Source: Capniomyces stellatus (taxonomy: Eukaryota; Kickxellomycota; Harpellomycetes; Harpellales; Legeriomycetaceae). Taken from it: a stretch of 64,000 nucleotides of DNA. This document shows positions 37,446-49,200 of this stretch, in pieces. Position 1 is the first letter of the stretch; every line of letters starts with the position of its first letter. The position numbers were made by a program, and so were the translations under genes. The DNA lies in NCBI GenBank assembly GCA_001661515.1, contig LUVW01000032.1, forward strand, positions 62,001 to 126,000, read 5' to 3'. The notes under the pieces were generated by a model, which was given only the letters and a program-made list of their open reading frames with translations, made no database searches and was not told where the DNA came from.

Positions 37446-38695
37446 ATGAGTTTAGTACGGCTGGCATTGTTTGAGGGTCTACTGTACGTGGTGGCGATTT
37501 ACTTTTTCAAATACCAAAAGACAATTAAGCAAAGACTGTCGAAAATAGATTTGAAAAAAGTAGGCTCAAGAAATAGCGAGTCTGACGAGCTGAGCAATAT
37601 TGAAAGTGGGAGCGATTCTGATTCTATCCAAGAAGGCGACAATGGAAAGAAAAGGGACAGAAGTGCGGATCCTAACGTAGCTTACAGAGAGTACTACAAG
37701 GCAAGAATGGATCCAGTTCTGTTGAGAAAAAAAATCAAGGGAGTGTTGTGGACTTCAGTGATAAGCACGGTGTTATCTTTTACGGTTTTGCTAACTTATT
37801 CAAAAGCGGCTGATAATGTAAGTATCTTTTTATTACAGTAAAGAAAACTGTGCTTTTTTTTTTGGCAATCAATTGATGTCATAACACTGTAGCTACTAGT
37901 TCTGAGCTATCAGCACTGTGGTATAGTTTTTTTTGAAGAAGAAGAGGGTGAGGGGGGGGGGGGGGGGNNNNNNNNNGGGGGGGGGGGGGTGGAGTGGGTT
38001 CGGGCTAAGCCAAGTTTGCAAAATTGTAGCAAATATACAACTTGGAAGTCGCTATAAATGTTGTTGTTAATTTTATATAGTCAGCGCTAAGGACACTGAG
38101 AATCATGGGTTACAGTTTTGTTAACGAGCCTTCAGCAAGTCTAGCAACAGTGGGATTGTTGTTGATGGTTTACTTGGGCCCCATTTATGTAGACTTGAGG
38201 TTGAGGAAAAATCCGTTTTCGGTTTTTGTAAATGAGCTTGTGTCTTGTCGCTATGACTGGGTGACATACGTCAACTATGTGATTGGTCCGTTTACCGAAG
38301 AAATAGTATACAGGGCAGCAATAGTTCCGCTGTTTTTGGAGTCAGGATGGGGTGTCAATTCAACAGTTTTTGTATCACCACTTATTTTCGGAATAGCCCA
38401 CATCCACCACTTGATTGAAAAACGACACGCAAAAATTAGCTGGAGACAAGCTTTACTGTCTACGGTAGTGCAGTTTTTGTATACAACAGTGTTTGGGTGG
38501 TTTTGTACCTATGTATTTATCAAGACCCAAAGCGTGTATGCGTGTATTATCAGCCATGTTTTCTGTAACATAATGGGCCTTCCAGCCATTAATGATACTG
38601 AGGGACTTGGCGGTGATAAAAGAGATGTAAAGTTTTTTTACTTGCTTGGAGTCGTGCTATTCTCTATACTAGTGGTGCCAATGTTGGGGTTTTAA
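37446..38695 (+). CDS. RCE1: CAAX prenyl protease 2 (Rce1-type)
   Basis: Two exons, 37446-37817 and 38081-38695, join in phase 0 (donor GTAAGT, acceptor ATATAG) to give 328 residues. Rce1 is an ER-membrane endoprotease that removes the last three residues of farnesylated or geranylgeranylated CAAX proteins such as Ras. The diagnostic EExxxR motif is present as GPFTEEIVYR (E197, E198, R202). It is followed by FGIAHIHH with the conserved histidines and the downstream SHVFCN motif. Several hydrophobic spans are visible (residues about 5-20, 105-120, 148-165, 215-230, 255-275 and at the C-terminus). Residues about 40-95 form a polar, acidic insertion. The intron contains a poly-G tract with undetermined bases. 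Confidence 0.93.
37958..37989. other. Poly-G tract with a nine-base assembly gap
   Basis: Two runs of G are separated by nine N characters at 37968-37976 within the RCE1 intron. The gap length is therefore nominal and the true length of the G run is unknown. Confidence 0.95.
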
Positions 38696-39088
38696 CAACT
38701 GATCTCGGTGTTCAGTTGCCAAATGTTGAATGTAAAAATACCAGATAGCTTATTTTAGCTTTTTACCTCAACTTTAGCGCGCTTTTTTACTTTTATTTTT
38801 TACTTTTATTTCACTTAGTTTTTACTTATTTTTTACTTTTATTTCACTTAGTTTTTACTTATTTTTTACATACTGTTAGAATTATAATCAACTAATCAAT
38901 AAACACCATTAGAAAACATAGTTGAAGTTGTCGTCAATTCTTTGGTAGAACTGTACCTAAATTTTCTATATTAGGATTTGTTTTCAGTACCTAGAGTATT
39001 TTCTTTGCTAGTAGGTGTACTTGGTTGGTTGTTTTTATTTTAATCCAAGGATGGATCAGTAGTAGTAATAATAATAATAATAGTAGTG

Positions 39089-39119
<31 letters not shown>

Positions 39120-39843
39120 GGATGTTGGCAAAAATTTGCTAATCTCAGACAACACAAGTATGTGTATAGTTATAATGTTTATTCAGAGTAGACATTTGTC
39201 ATTTTTAGAAAAGACCCTAATCACACTGTGCTCATACAGCGCGCTATAGCTGTATATAAACTGAGACACAATTCATTAATAAAAACAATTCATCAAAAAG
39301 GTTCCCTAATAGCTTAAAGTATTAAGATAATATGCAATGTGTAATATGTAATAAATGTAGTTAAAATAAAAAGATAGCCTATTGAAACCAAGCACCCTAT
39401 TGATTACAAATACTCTTTGTAGCGGGAGAGTCATTATATTCAGCTATTGCCCCATCGGCACGACCTATCAATACGCAAGAATAGATGTCTGTAATAATAA
39501 AATGTTAATAGTAGTGTGTGTAATAAAATGTAGTAAAATAAAATATGGCACTCGTAGCTTTTCGGATAAAAAACCCCGTGATAGGAAAACCGTTAAAGCA
39601 TATACCATTACCCGTGGTTAGAATTAATCCACGACAAAGTTGAAAAATATGAATGAAAAGTAAAGCCAAAGTTTGGGTGTATAGTCTGTAAAAGAGAAAA
39701 TGGTGCATAACTTGGCAATTGGAGAGAAAAAGAGAACCAATTGGAATTGGCAAAGAAAAAGGCTGGCAGGTGTTTATAGCATTAAGTGAAGAAAGAGTAG
39801 ATGTAGTAAAAAAAAATAAAAAAATAAAGAGAGAAATTATGAT
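38696..39843. other. Convergent 3' spacer of RCE1 and KRR1
   Basis: Holds a tandem duplication of a TTTTTACTTATTTTTTAC-type unit (about 38790-38870) and an AAT/AGT microsatellite (39058-39120). No gene was seen. Confidence 0.5.
39058..39120. repeat. AAT/AGT trinucleotide microsatellite
   Basis: AGT, AAT and again AGT units in succession. It creates a poly-Asn/poly-Ser open frame that is not considered a gene. Confidence 0.9.
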
Positions 39844-41430
39844 CTAGTTGAATGTGTTTGATTCGAAATAAACGGACTTTTTGGCAAGAGAAGCAGCGGG
39901 AGTGCTGGAGCTCTTGGTAGAGTCGGCCTGGGATTTGAACTTTTGCTTGAGCTGTTCGATTTTCAGATTGTCAGCCTTACGTTTCTTGTCATTTGAAAGA
40001 GCTGAGGTGTGGTCATTTGAGTCAGCGCTGTCCTTAGCAGGAGCAGAAGATTCTTTAGGAGCAATGAAGGCCTTTTCTCTTTGCTGGGTCTTTTTGATAG
40101 TGTTCTCAAGCTGGATTTGGCGTTTTCGGTCCTGTTCGCGAGCGCTTTTTTCTTCATTATTAAGAAAGTATTCTCCAGACTCGAGCTGCAAATCAATCTT
40201 GGATGGCTGGGGAGCTGGCGGGAACAGAGCTCTATCTTTGGCTTTCTTTCCAACTTTGGATGGCTTCTTCTGTTTGACGTTTTGCTTTTTGAAGTTTGGC
40301 AGGAATCTGTCCCACGACTCATGCTTAAGCTTGGGATCCTTTCTCAACTCGTTCTTGATCATCAGTTCCTTGATGTTATAAATTGGATGAATGTTGTTCA
40401 TGCAGTCCTCAACTATCCTCCTCACCTCCTTTATACCCTTGTACGACCCAATCGCTGAAACTGTGCTTCCTTGAACCATAACGTAGCACCCGGTAAGTAA
40501 CTCTATCGCCTTCAAAGTGTTTCCGTTTGGCCCCAGCAGTCTTGCTCTGCGCTTAATAAACCGCTCGCGGTTTCTGACCAAGCTCAGTGTCTTTATAATA
40601 TCGCATGCTACATCGTCGTCCATAATCTTGACTGCCTGCTCGTATGGGCAACTACGCGCCATTAGCTTGATAAAGTCACGTGCTCTTAGAATTGAATATG
40701 GGTCCCATGTTTTACGGGTTGTCTTTACTGTCATACTACCCTCAACCAAATCCAGCACACACGCCACACCCTACTCAACAAAATTTGACCAAATATACTT
40801 TATTATAACACACTTTCTTTACATAAAGAAGTTTTTTTGCTGAAAAAGTTGCACTCTTTGTAAAAAATAAAAGATTAACACGAATACAATGTGCAGTCTA
40901 GAAGAATAAAGTAGAATGCCAAACCATACCTTTTTTTCCAATGTTTTGGTAACATGGGACCAGACTTGCTTCAAGTAGTTCTCTCTGTATTTTGGAAATA
41001 GAGTTGCAAAACTTGACTCTTCCAGCAATGGCTCCTTCATATCTCCCTGCTCAAACTTTGGGACCACCCAATGCTTTGCTGAATTCTCCTCTTCTTCTTC
41101 ATCGCTATTCTCGACTATAAGAATCAAGGAGCACGCAATTTAGCACCAAATATCTGGCTATTATTCAATGGGATTCAGAGCCTTTGAAATGTAAAATAGT
41201 ATAAAATGTTACCATTCGAGTTTTCGCTCTCTTCCAAAGTGGGCTCGTTTTGGATTTCTTTATTATCTAGGAAAAGTTCACAGAATACAAACGTTTATAT
41301 TTCGCAAAACAAAAAAGCGTTGTTTGTTTGCATTAAATGTGTGATTAATTAAATAGTAAATTAGGCATTGCTAAATATCTGATTTAGAAAGAAGGGGAAA
41401 AGAAAAAGTCAAGTTACCTTCTTTGCCCAT
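39844..41430 (-). CDS. KRR1: Krr1, KH-domain small-subunit processome factor
   Basis: Four minus-strand exons, 41430-41418, 41266-41213, 41114-40930 and 40770-39844, join with phases 1, 1 and 0 to give 392 residues. The first exon holds only four codons and one base (MGKE). Krr1 is a nucleolar SSU processome protein required for 18S rRNA maturation. Conserved blocks are seen in order: an acidic N-terminus; W, then [45 protein letters not shown]; the KH domain [18 protein letters not shown]; then [18 protein letters not shown]. The C-terminal part is a basic coiled-coil-like tail, as in other fungi. KRR1 is divergent from TSR1 across about 800 nt. Confidence 0.95.
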
Positions 41431-42229
41431 TATTGATTGTGTTAACTTTTATTGCTGGTGTTGTGTAGATTGAATTAAAAATAAAAGCACAAGTATACTG
41501 AACAGCTAAATAAATCAAATCGTTGATTCAATTAAAGAATATTGAATAACAATATGATTAAAGGCTAGGTGTGTAAATTTTTTTATAAAAAAAAAAATAA
41601 GCTTATTGAAAAAAAATACTTTGCGGAATAGTATTGAGAAAAATTAATACATTGAAAAAAACGAAATGGAAAAAAAAAAAAAGTCGAGTTATTAAACTTG
41701 ATTCGTGATTTGTTGGAGTTTATATTTACAATAGACTTTTTCAGATCAGAAAACGGACAAATTTTCAAACGATGCTGAAATGGATTTGAAGTAAAAAAAA
41801 AAAAAAATGAAGTTGAAAAAAAAAAATTTTTCTTGAGTTTATTATTACTGGCAATCGGGAAATCGATTAGGCAACAAATCTGGAGGCAAAGTAAAGGGAA
41901 AAAAAAAAGGTTTGGGTATAAAGGTTGAAAAAAAAAAAAGAATCAAATTAGAAATAATATATTTTTAGATTGAATTTAGGATTTATAAAAGTTGGATATC
42001 CAGGCTTATTCCAAAATAGTCATTCAAAGTCCGAGTAGTACTGTAAGCTAGAGGATCGAGGAAGCCACAAGCTGGAATATAAATACAATTTTCACGAGCA
42101 GAAAATAGGACAATACAAATAGATACAGTAGACCTAATCCGATTAAAAGCAAAGGGATACACGCAAATTTAGAACGGACATTGGGAATAGAGAAAGGGAA
42201 AAGAAAAAAGAAAAGAAAGCAGAGCGAAA
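41431..42229. promoter_or_regulatory. Shared upstream region of KRR1 (minus) and TSR1 (plus)
   Basis: The region is dominated by A and T runs, including GAAAAAAAAAAATTTTTC at about 41815-41833, which resembles the rRNA-processing element of yeast ribosome-biogenesis promoters (TGAAAAATTTT). No PAC-like GATGAG was seen. A bidirectional promoter is inferred from the head-to-head arrangement. Confidence 0.4.
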
Positions 42230-45143
42230 ATGGGTAAAGAAAAGCCATTCCATCACAGAGCAACTCTGAAGCAAAAGAACAAGTCCTTCAAGAGCAAGCA
42301 TGCTACAAAGTCAGAGATGCGAGATAAGGATAAGGGCAAGACGGTTCGGGTGACGATTAAGGGGAAGGTGTTGAAGCAGCAAAAAAAGTCAGATCGTAGA
42401 TACTTGGCAAAGATGGAGCAAAAAAAGAAAAAGGAGGAGCAGGCGATGGTAAAGAGAATATTTGGAGGTAGATATAGAGCACCAAAGATAGTAGGGATTG
42501 TTGCGCTGAGTGCTGATGTTGATGTACAAGAGATTTCAAAGAGACTTTATGAAAGCGCAGAGCAAGAGTACTTTGGAAGTGGAAAAATCAGCAACCTAGA
42601 GTAAGTATTATTTATTTTTTTGTTGAGTTTTAAATAGTTATGAGCAATTACAAACGTGCTTTTGCAGTGGTCAGGGCAAATGTATTTGTTTGATAAAGGG
42701 GGCAGTGGTGGTATAAATATATATTGCGAGGGTGTTTAATAGAGTAAAAGAGAGTAAAAGAGAGTAAAAGAGAGGGATGTGGTGAATAAGAATAAATGAG
42801 ATAGTTTGGAATTAAAGAAAGGGAAAATTGAAAAATGTGAAATTAGAGCTATACAGTTTAAGCAGAGCTTTAAGGTGATTGAGCTAGAACGTAATTATGA
42901 GGAAATATTGGATGCATCGAAAGTGGTTGACTATTTGGTGCTGGGGATGTCGGGAGTGGAGGAGGTGGATGAGTTTGGAAAGAGTTGTTTAGTAGCAATT
43001 CAGGCGCAAGGAACGTCGTCGATAATAGCGGTGGGGCAGCATTTGGAGGAAGTTGGGCAGGTAAAGAAAGTGACGGCGATTAAAAAGTCGTTGTTGAGTT
43101 ATATGCAGTATTTCTTCCCATCGGTGGGGCAGATATACAACTGCGACAAGGCGTCGGAAGCGATTTTGGTGCTTCGAAACATAGCCAACACGATTCCAGA
43201 GCCGCTAGCGTGGAGAGACACAAGGCCATACTTGGTTGCGGACGAGGTGAAATTTGTTGAGAACACAAAAGTGTCTGAAGAGGCAGGAGCGGTTGGGGAA
43301 CTTGAGATTACGGGGTACCTGAGGGGGGCAAGATTGTCGGCCAACAGACTGATCCACATTCCGGGACATGGCGATTACCAAATCAAGAGTATTTTGGATG
43401 CTTCGAAAGAAAGTGGAGCGGGAGGAGAAAAGAAGGATGTTGGGGGAGAAGGTGAGGAGATGGATACGGATATGGCAGTTGATGGAGAGGGGAAGAGGAT
43501 CAAGTACTCGGGCAAGGTGTTGAGCATTCCTGACCCAGAAAAGCAGGACTCGCTGATTTCGTCAAACGAGCCAGACACATCAAACAACGAGCAAACGTGG
43601 CCAGAAGAGTCGGAGATGGAGGGCTGGAAAGGTAAATGAGAAAAAAACTAGGTTAACATAAAAAAAAAGTAGAAGAGTAGAAGAGTAGTAAACTAGGTTA
43701 ATAGAAAAAGTAAAAAAAGTAGAAAAAGTAGAAAAAGTAGAAAAAGTAGATGATTAACAATGGATTTATGTGTATTTGTTGGAAATAGAGCAAATGGCAA
43801 AGATGGAGGCTGAAGAGGAGGCTATAGCAAAGCAGCGGACAAAAAGAGTGCCTAAAGGAACATCGTTGTACCAAGCAGCCTGGATTCTAGACGACGATCC
43901 GGTAAACGATATTAAAGGGAGCTCAGACATGGAATCGGACTCAGACCCAGACTCAGACTCTGATGGTATGGACTCTGGGCCAGATGGAGAGGAGTTTGAT
44001 GATGAGTTTGATGGGGAGGGGAAGGAGGAGGAGGAGGAATATGAGGAGATCAAGGTGGATGAGTTTGGAAATCCTGTGGACTTGAACGGGCAGGAAAACA
44101 AAGATGATGGGGATGAGTTGCCGGATGAGGAGGATGGCGAGATCCAGCTGTTGGAGTACTTGAGGGAGCGGGAGAAGCAGAGCAAGGAGGACCAGATGTT
44201 CCCAGATGAGGTAAACACGCCAATTGACGTTCCAGCGCGCCAAAGATTTGCTAGGTACAGAGGAATGCAGTCGTTTAGAAACTCGCCGTGGGATCCTTAT
44301 GAGAATTTGCCAATAGACTACTCGCGCATTTTCCAGCTGGAAAACCCCAAGAACACAATGAGACATGTTCTGAAGGAGCTGGAAAGTGCCGAGGTGATGG
44401 CAGGGACCAGAGTCAAGCTGGTGCTGTCGGCGGTGGGCAAGTCAGTGTTTGAGGCCTACAACGCAGACAAGGCATTTATTGTGTATGGGCTGCTGCAGCA
44501 CGAGAACAAGGTGTCGGTAATGCACTTTTTGGTGCGCAGACACCAGGACTACACGAGTCCAGTGCAGTCAAAGGATACGTTGGTGCTGCATAGTGGGTTT
44601 AGGAGAATGCCAGTCAGGCCGATCTTCTCGCAGTATACCGGGTCCAACCGTGGCACAAACAACGTTCACCGGTTCGAACGGTTTTTGCAGATGGGCACTC
44701 TGTCGATTGGAACGGTTTATGCGCCGATCACTTTTGGCAACGTTCCTGTTTCTCTTTACCTGCCTGAACAAACTGCACAATCTGGTGTGGATGGCGATAT
44801 GGCTGTTGATTTGGGCGAGCCAAAAGCACCGGTTTTGGTCGCTACTGGGTCGCTGCACTCCATTGACCCAACCAGAATAATAGCCAAGAGAATCATTCTC
44901 ACTGGTGTGCCTTACAAGATCAACAAGAAGACTGCCACCATTAGGTTCATGTTCTACAACCCAGCCGACATCAACTACTTTAAGCCTGTCCAGCTCTCCA
45001 CAAAGTACGGCAAGTTTGGTCATATCCGCGAGAGTTTGGGTACTCACGGGTACATGAAGTGTATGTTCAGTGGCCCCATCAAGGCTGTTGACACTATTTG
45101 CATGTGCTTGTACAAGCGTGTTTTCCCTAAATGGAACCAGTGA
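42230..45143 (+). CDS. TSR1: Tsr1, pre-40S ribosome maturation factor
   Basis: Three exons, 42230-42600, 42805-43631 and 43789-45143, join with phases 2 and 1 to give 850 residues (yeast Tsr1 is 788). Tsr1 is a GTPase-like but catalytically inactive member of the Bms1/Tsr1 family that binds the late pre-40S particle. Seen in order: the basic N-terminus HHRATLKQKNKSFKSKHATK; an AARP2CN-like domain in exon 2; acidic segments; a long Asp/Glu-rich stretch; then the conserved C-terminal block with YRGMQSFRNSPWDPYENLP, LPIDYSRIFQ, FRRMPVRPIFSQ and GTHGYMKCMFSGPI. No Walker A-type loop was found, as expected for Tsr1. Both introns carry short purine repeats (AGAGTAAA and AAAAAGTAG units). Confidence 0.95.
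43660..43755. repeat. AAAAAGTAG repeats in TSR1 intron 2
   Basis: AGAAGAGTAG and AAAAAGTAG units repeat several times within the intron between 43632 and 43788. Confidence 0.8.
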
Positions 45144-46229
45144 CCTCTTTATCTCTTGTTATTACTTAATTATATCTACTTTCTCCCTTTTTTATTTATT
45201 TATTTACTTTTTCTTTTTCACGTGATTCTTTGCCTACTTTGGCCATAATCATTATATAGTTTATTTTTCAAAGTTTATTTTTCAAAGTTTATTTAGAATA
45301 ATAATTAAAACATCCATTTTATTGCTATTATTTACGTTTTACAACTTGATTTTAAAAAAGCAAAATTAAAACGCGAACCAATATTAAGAATAATTTTGTT
45401 TTTCAAGATAAAAAAAAAAAAATAGTAAATTGGGACTTTGTGTAGTCTTGGGCGGGAGTTTGAAAATTAAAACATTACCAAGAGTTTCAGTAAAGAAAGG
45501 AAAAAAAAAATAGTGATAAAATTTTTTATTTTTTATATTTACTTTTTTTCCTTTACGTTCTAATATCCAAAAATCATTTAAAATCAAAACCAATTCCACA
45601 ATGGGACGCTAGGAATTCTAAATCGAATAATTTGCTAAATTTATTTAAAAAAAAAAATTGCAGTTAAAAAAAAAAGCGTTTTGTTTACACTTTTTATTAA
45701 TAACTATGGGTTATTATGTATTGAATAATTGAACAAATAACTTTTGTAATAGCATCAAGAGCTTTAGTTTTACCATTGAACAACTTGGTCTTTTTTTATT
45801 TTATGTTTATATCGAGATAAAATCTGCTAATCAACATTGTCGAGTTTTTTATTTTTTTTTTAAATAGGAGTTATAAAGACTTGGAGTTTAGAGATTCTTA
45901 ATCTTGAATTACAAGAGTAATAACTGTTTCCCTATTAGTATTAATATAATTTTTATAATTGACATTTGAAGTAGTATAAAGATTAGAATTTAAATTTTAA
46001 AAAAAAAGCTTTTCAAGGGCAAGAATAGAGGGCAGGGACGAAAAGCAATAATTTTGAAAAGAGATTTAAAGGACAAGGTAAAGAATAAAGAGCAATATAA
46101 TCTAGATTGAGGGTAATAGCAAAGTAAAGCAAAGTAAAGTAAAAAAAAAAAAACAGGATTAGGCTTTATAAAACATAGAGTTGGAAATAAAAAAGAAAAG
46201 GAAAAAAAAAATAGCGAATAAAGAAGAGA
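45144..46229. other. TSR1 to PRP8 spacer
   Basis: About 1.1 kb of AT-rich DNA with many A runs and no recognisable gene. It contains the TSR1 3' flank and the PRP8 promoter. No convincing TATA box close to the PRP8 ATG was found. Confidence 0.45.
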
Positions 46230-49200
46230 TTGAAAAGAATGGAGGTAGATCAGCCGAGAAAAGTGGTGAGCAGGGAGCTTCAAGAAAAGGCGCGAAAATG
46301 GGCGCAGTTAAATTCCAAGAAATACAGTGAGAAAAGGCGGTTTGGGTTTGTTGACCAGGAGAAGGCGATGATGCCAGCGGAGCATTTGAGAAAGATAATC
46401 AAGGATCATGGAGACATGTCGTCAAGAAAGTTCCGGCTTGATAAGCGGGTGTACTTGGGGGCGTTGAAATACATACCGCACGCGATATTAAAGTTGTTGG
46501 AGAACATGCCGATGCCGTGGGAGCAGGTTAGGGAGGTGCCGGTGCTGTACCATATTACGGGGGCGATAACGTTTGTGGATCAGATTCCGTTGGTGGTGGA
46601 GCCATTGTATGTGGCGCAGTGGGGGACGATGTGGATAATGATGCGTAGGGAGAAGAGGGATAGAAGACATTTCAAGAGGATGAGGTTTCCGCCGTTTGAC
46701 GATGAAGAGGCACCGTTGGATTATGGGGACAATTTGCTGGATGTGGAGCCATTGGAGGCGATCAAGATGGACTTTGACGAGGATGAGGACTCGGCGGTGG
46801 CGGAGTGGTTTTATGATCACCGGGCGCTGGTGGAGGATAGCGAGAACATCAATGGCGAGAGCTACAAGAAGTGGAAGATGGACTTGGAGCAGATGGCGAC
46901 GCTGTACCGGCTGGCAGGGCAGCTGTTGTCGGACATTGTGGACCCAAACTACTTTTACCTGTTTGACCTAAAGTCGTTTATTACGGCAAAGTGTCTAGGG
47001 GTGGCGATTCCGGGGGGGCCAAAGTTTGAGCCAATGTACAAAGACATTATAGATCCAGCGGACGAGGACTGGAACGAGTTTAACGACATCAACAAGCTGA
47101 TAATCAGGCAGCCGATCCGGACAGAGTACAAGATAGCGTTTCCGTTCCTGTACAACTCGATGCCGCGGGGGATCCAGCTGTCGACGTACCACTGGCCAAT
47201 GGTGGTGTACATCAAGGCAGAGGACCCAGACTTGCCGGCGTTCTACTTTGACCCGGTGATCAACGCGATTTCGTCGAGGAGTTTGGGCGGGGATCTGGGC
47301 AGGACAGATGAGGGGGAGGTGATTAGCGGGGAGGAAGGGGAGTTTGAGTTGCCAGAGGAGGCGGGGGCGTTTTTGGGGGAGGAAGAGCTGTACACGGACA
47401 AAACGGCGGGAGGACTGGGGCTGTACTGGGCGCCACAGCCGTTCAACAACAGGACGGGGAGGACGAGGAGGGCAGAGGACGTTCCGCTGGTAAAGGAGTG
47501 GTACCTGGAGCACTGCCCCGCAGGAATGCCGGTGAAGGTGCGAGTGTCGTACCAGAAGCTGCTGAAGTGCTATGTGCTGGGGGCGCTGCACAAGAGGAAG
47601 CCGCGGGCGATGAGCAAAAAGTACCTGTTCAAGCAGCTGAAGGCAACAAAGTTTTTCCAGACGACGGAGATTGACTGGGTGGAAGCGGGGCTGCAGGTGT
47701 GCAGGCAGGGGTACAACATGTTGAACCTGCTGATCCACCGAAAGAACCTCAACTACCTGCATCTGGACTACAACTTCAACCTCAAGCCGGTAAAGACGCT
47801 GACAACAAAGGAGAGGAAGAAGAGTCGGTTTGGAAATGCGTTCCACCTGTGTCGCGAGATTCTGCGGCTGACAAAGCTAGTGGTGGATGCACACGTGCAG
47901 TACAGACTGGGCAACGTGGACGCGTACCAGTTGGCTGATGGGCTGCAGTATGCGTTTTCGCACGTGGGGCAGCTGACGGGGATGTACAGGTACAAGTACC
48001 GGCTGATGAGGCAGGTGCGGATGTGTTTTGGGGCGGACACAATGGTTCTGATGGCTGATGGAGAGACCAAGGCGATCCAGAACGTTCATGTGGACGAGTA
48101 TGTGATGGGGGCGGACCTGAAGCCAGTGCGAGTGGACTCGGTTAGCAGGGGCAAGTCGGTGCTGTACAGAATCCAACCGCTCAACTCGACGGACTGTACA
48201 ATGGCCGGGTACGAGCTGGCAGGATGGAGTAAAGGGTTTGTGGTGAATGCAGCGCACTTGCTGGTGATAGAGTTCCCCGAGTACCCACAGCTAACACGCC
48301 ACGCCAAGTTCACCAACATGCAGGTGACCAAGCACGTGGAGATGCAGTACGACAGCGGGCTGGGAATGGTAGTGCCAAGACTGGTGACTAAGGTATGTGG
48401 GGAGGAAAATAGTGTTGACAAGGCAAACCCTGTTGAGTGGCAGGTGTCAGTGGTTGATTACAACAGAGCGGTTGAACGGTATGCCGAGATTGCACAAATC
48501 AGTAAGATGCGACAGGTGGCGTTTGAGATTGACGGCAGCAACAACAGCAATACCAGAAGCAGAAGCAGAAGCAGTGAAACTGAGGCGTTTAGTTTAGGGG
48601 CAATTGCAGCTTCAATAGAGAACAAGTCAGATGTCATTGAGATGAGGGTTGCAATGAATGTGGGCAGAATAGTGGTAAGCACGTTGAAGGAGTGTGGGGC
48701 AAAGTATACAGCAACCAAATGCAGTGGAGACTTGGTGGAGATCAGGGTCAGCAGACAGGACCAGAAGCTTGCTGAAGTGCTTAGAGCGTTTGGAATGGAG
48801 GTTGATATTGGACAAAATGAACAGATTGATTTCAGAGGACTGGTGCAGTTTATGATGAAGCAGAGCATCAAGGAGCGCGTCAAGTTTGTTTTGGGAGTGA
48901 TCAAGACTGTTGGGTTGGAAACACAGAACCGGATGGGAGAGGAAATGTATGTGATTAGCCAGGAAAAGAAGATTGGAATGGAGATTGGAATGGAGATTGG
49001 AATGGAGATTGGAATGGAGATTGGAATGGAGATGGGGCTGGTAGAGGCAGTACATATGATGGGGGCAAGTGTTGGGTACACGACAACAAGTTATACCAAA
49101 AAGGACAAGAACAAGAATAGAGAAATGGTGTTTATCAAGGAGAATAAGGGACATAAAAACAAATTTGGGTTCAAGGTGAGCGAGGTTGAAACTGAGAATG

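Noticed and set aside
39025..39249. Poly-Asn/poly-Ser frame
   Set aside because: Produced by the AAT/AGT microsatellite.
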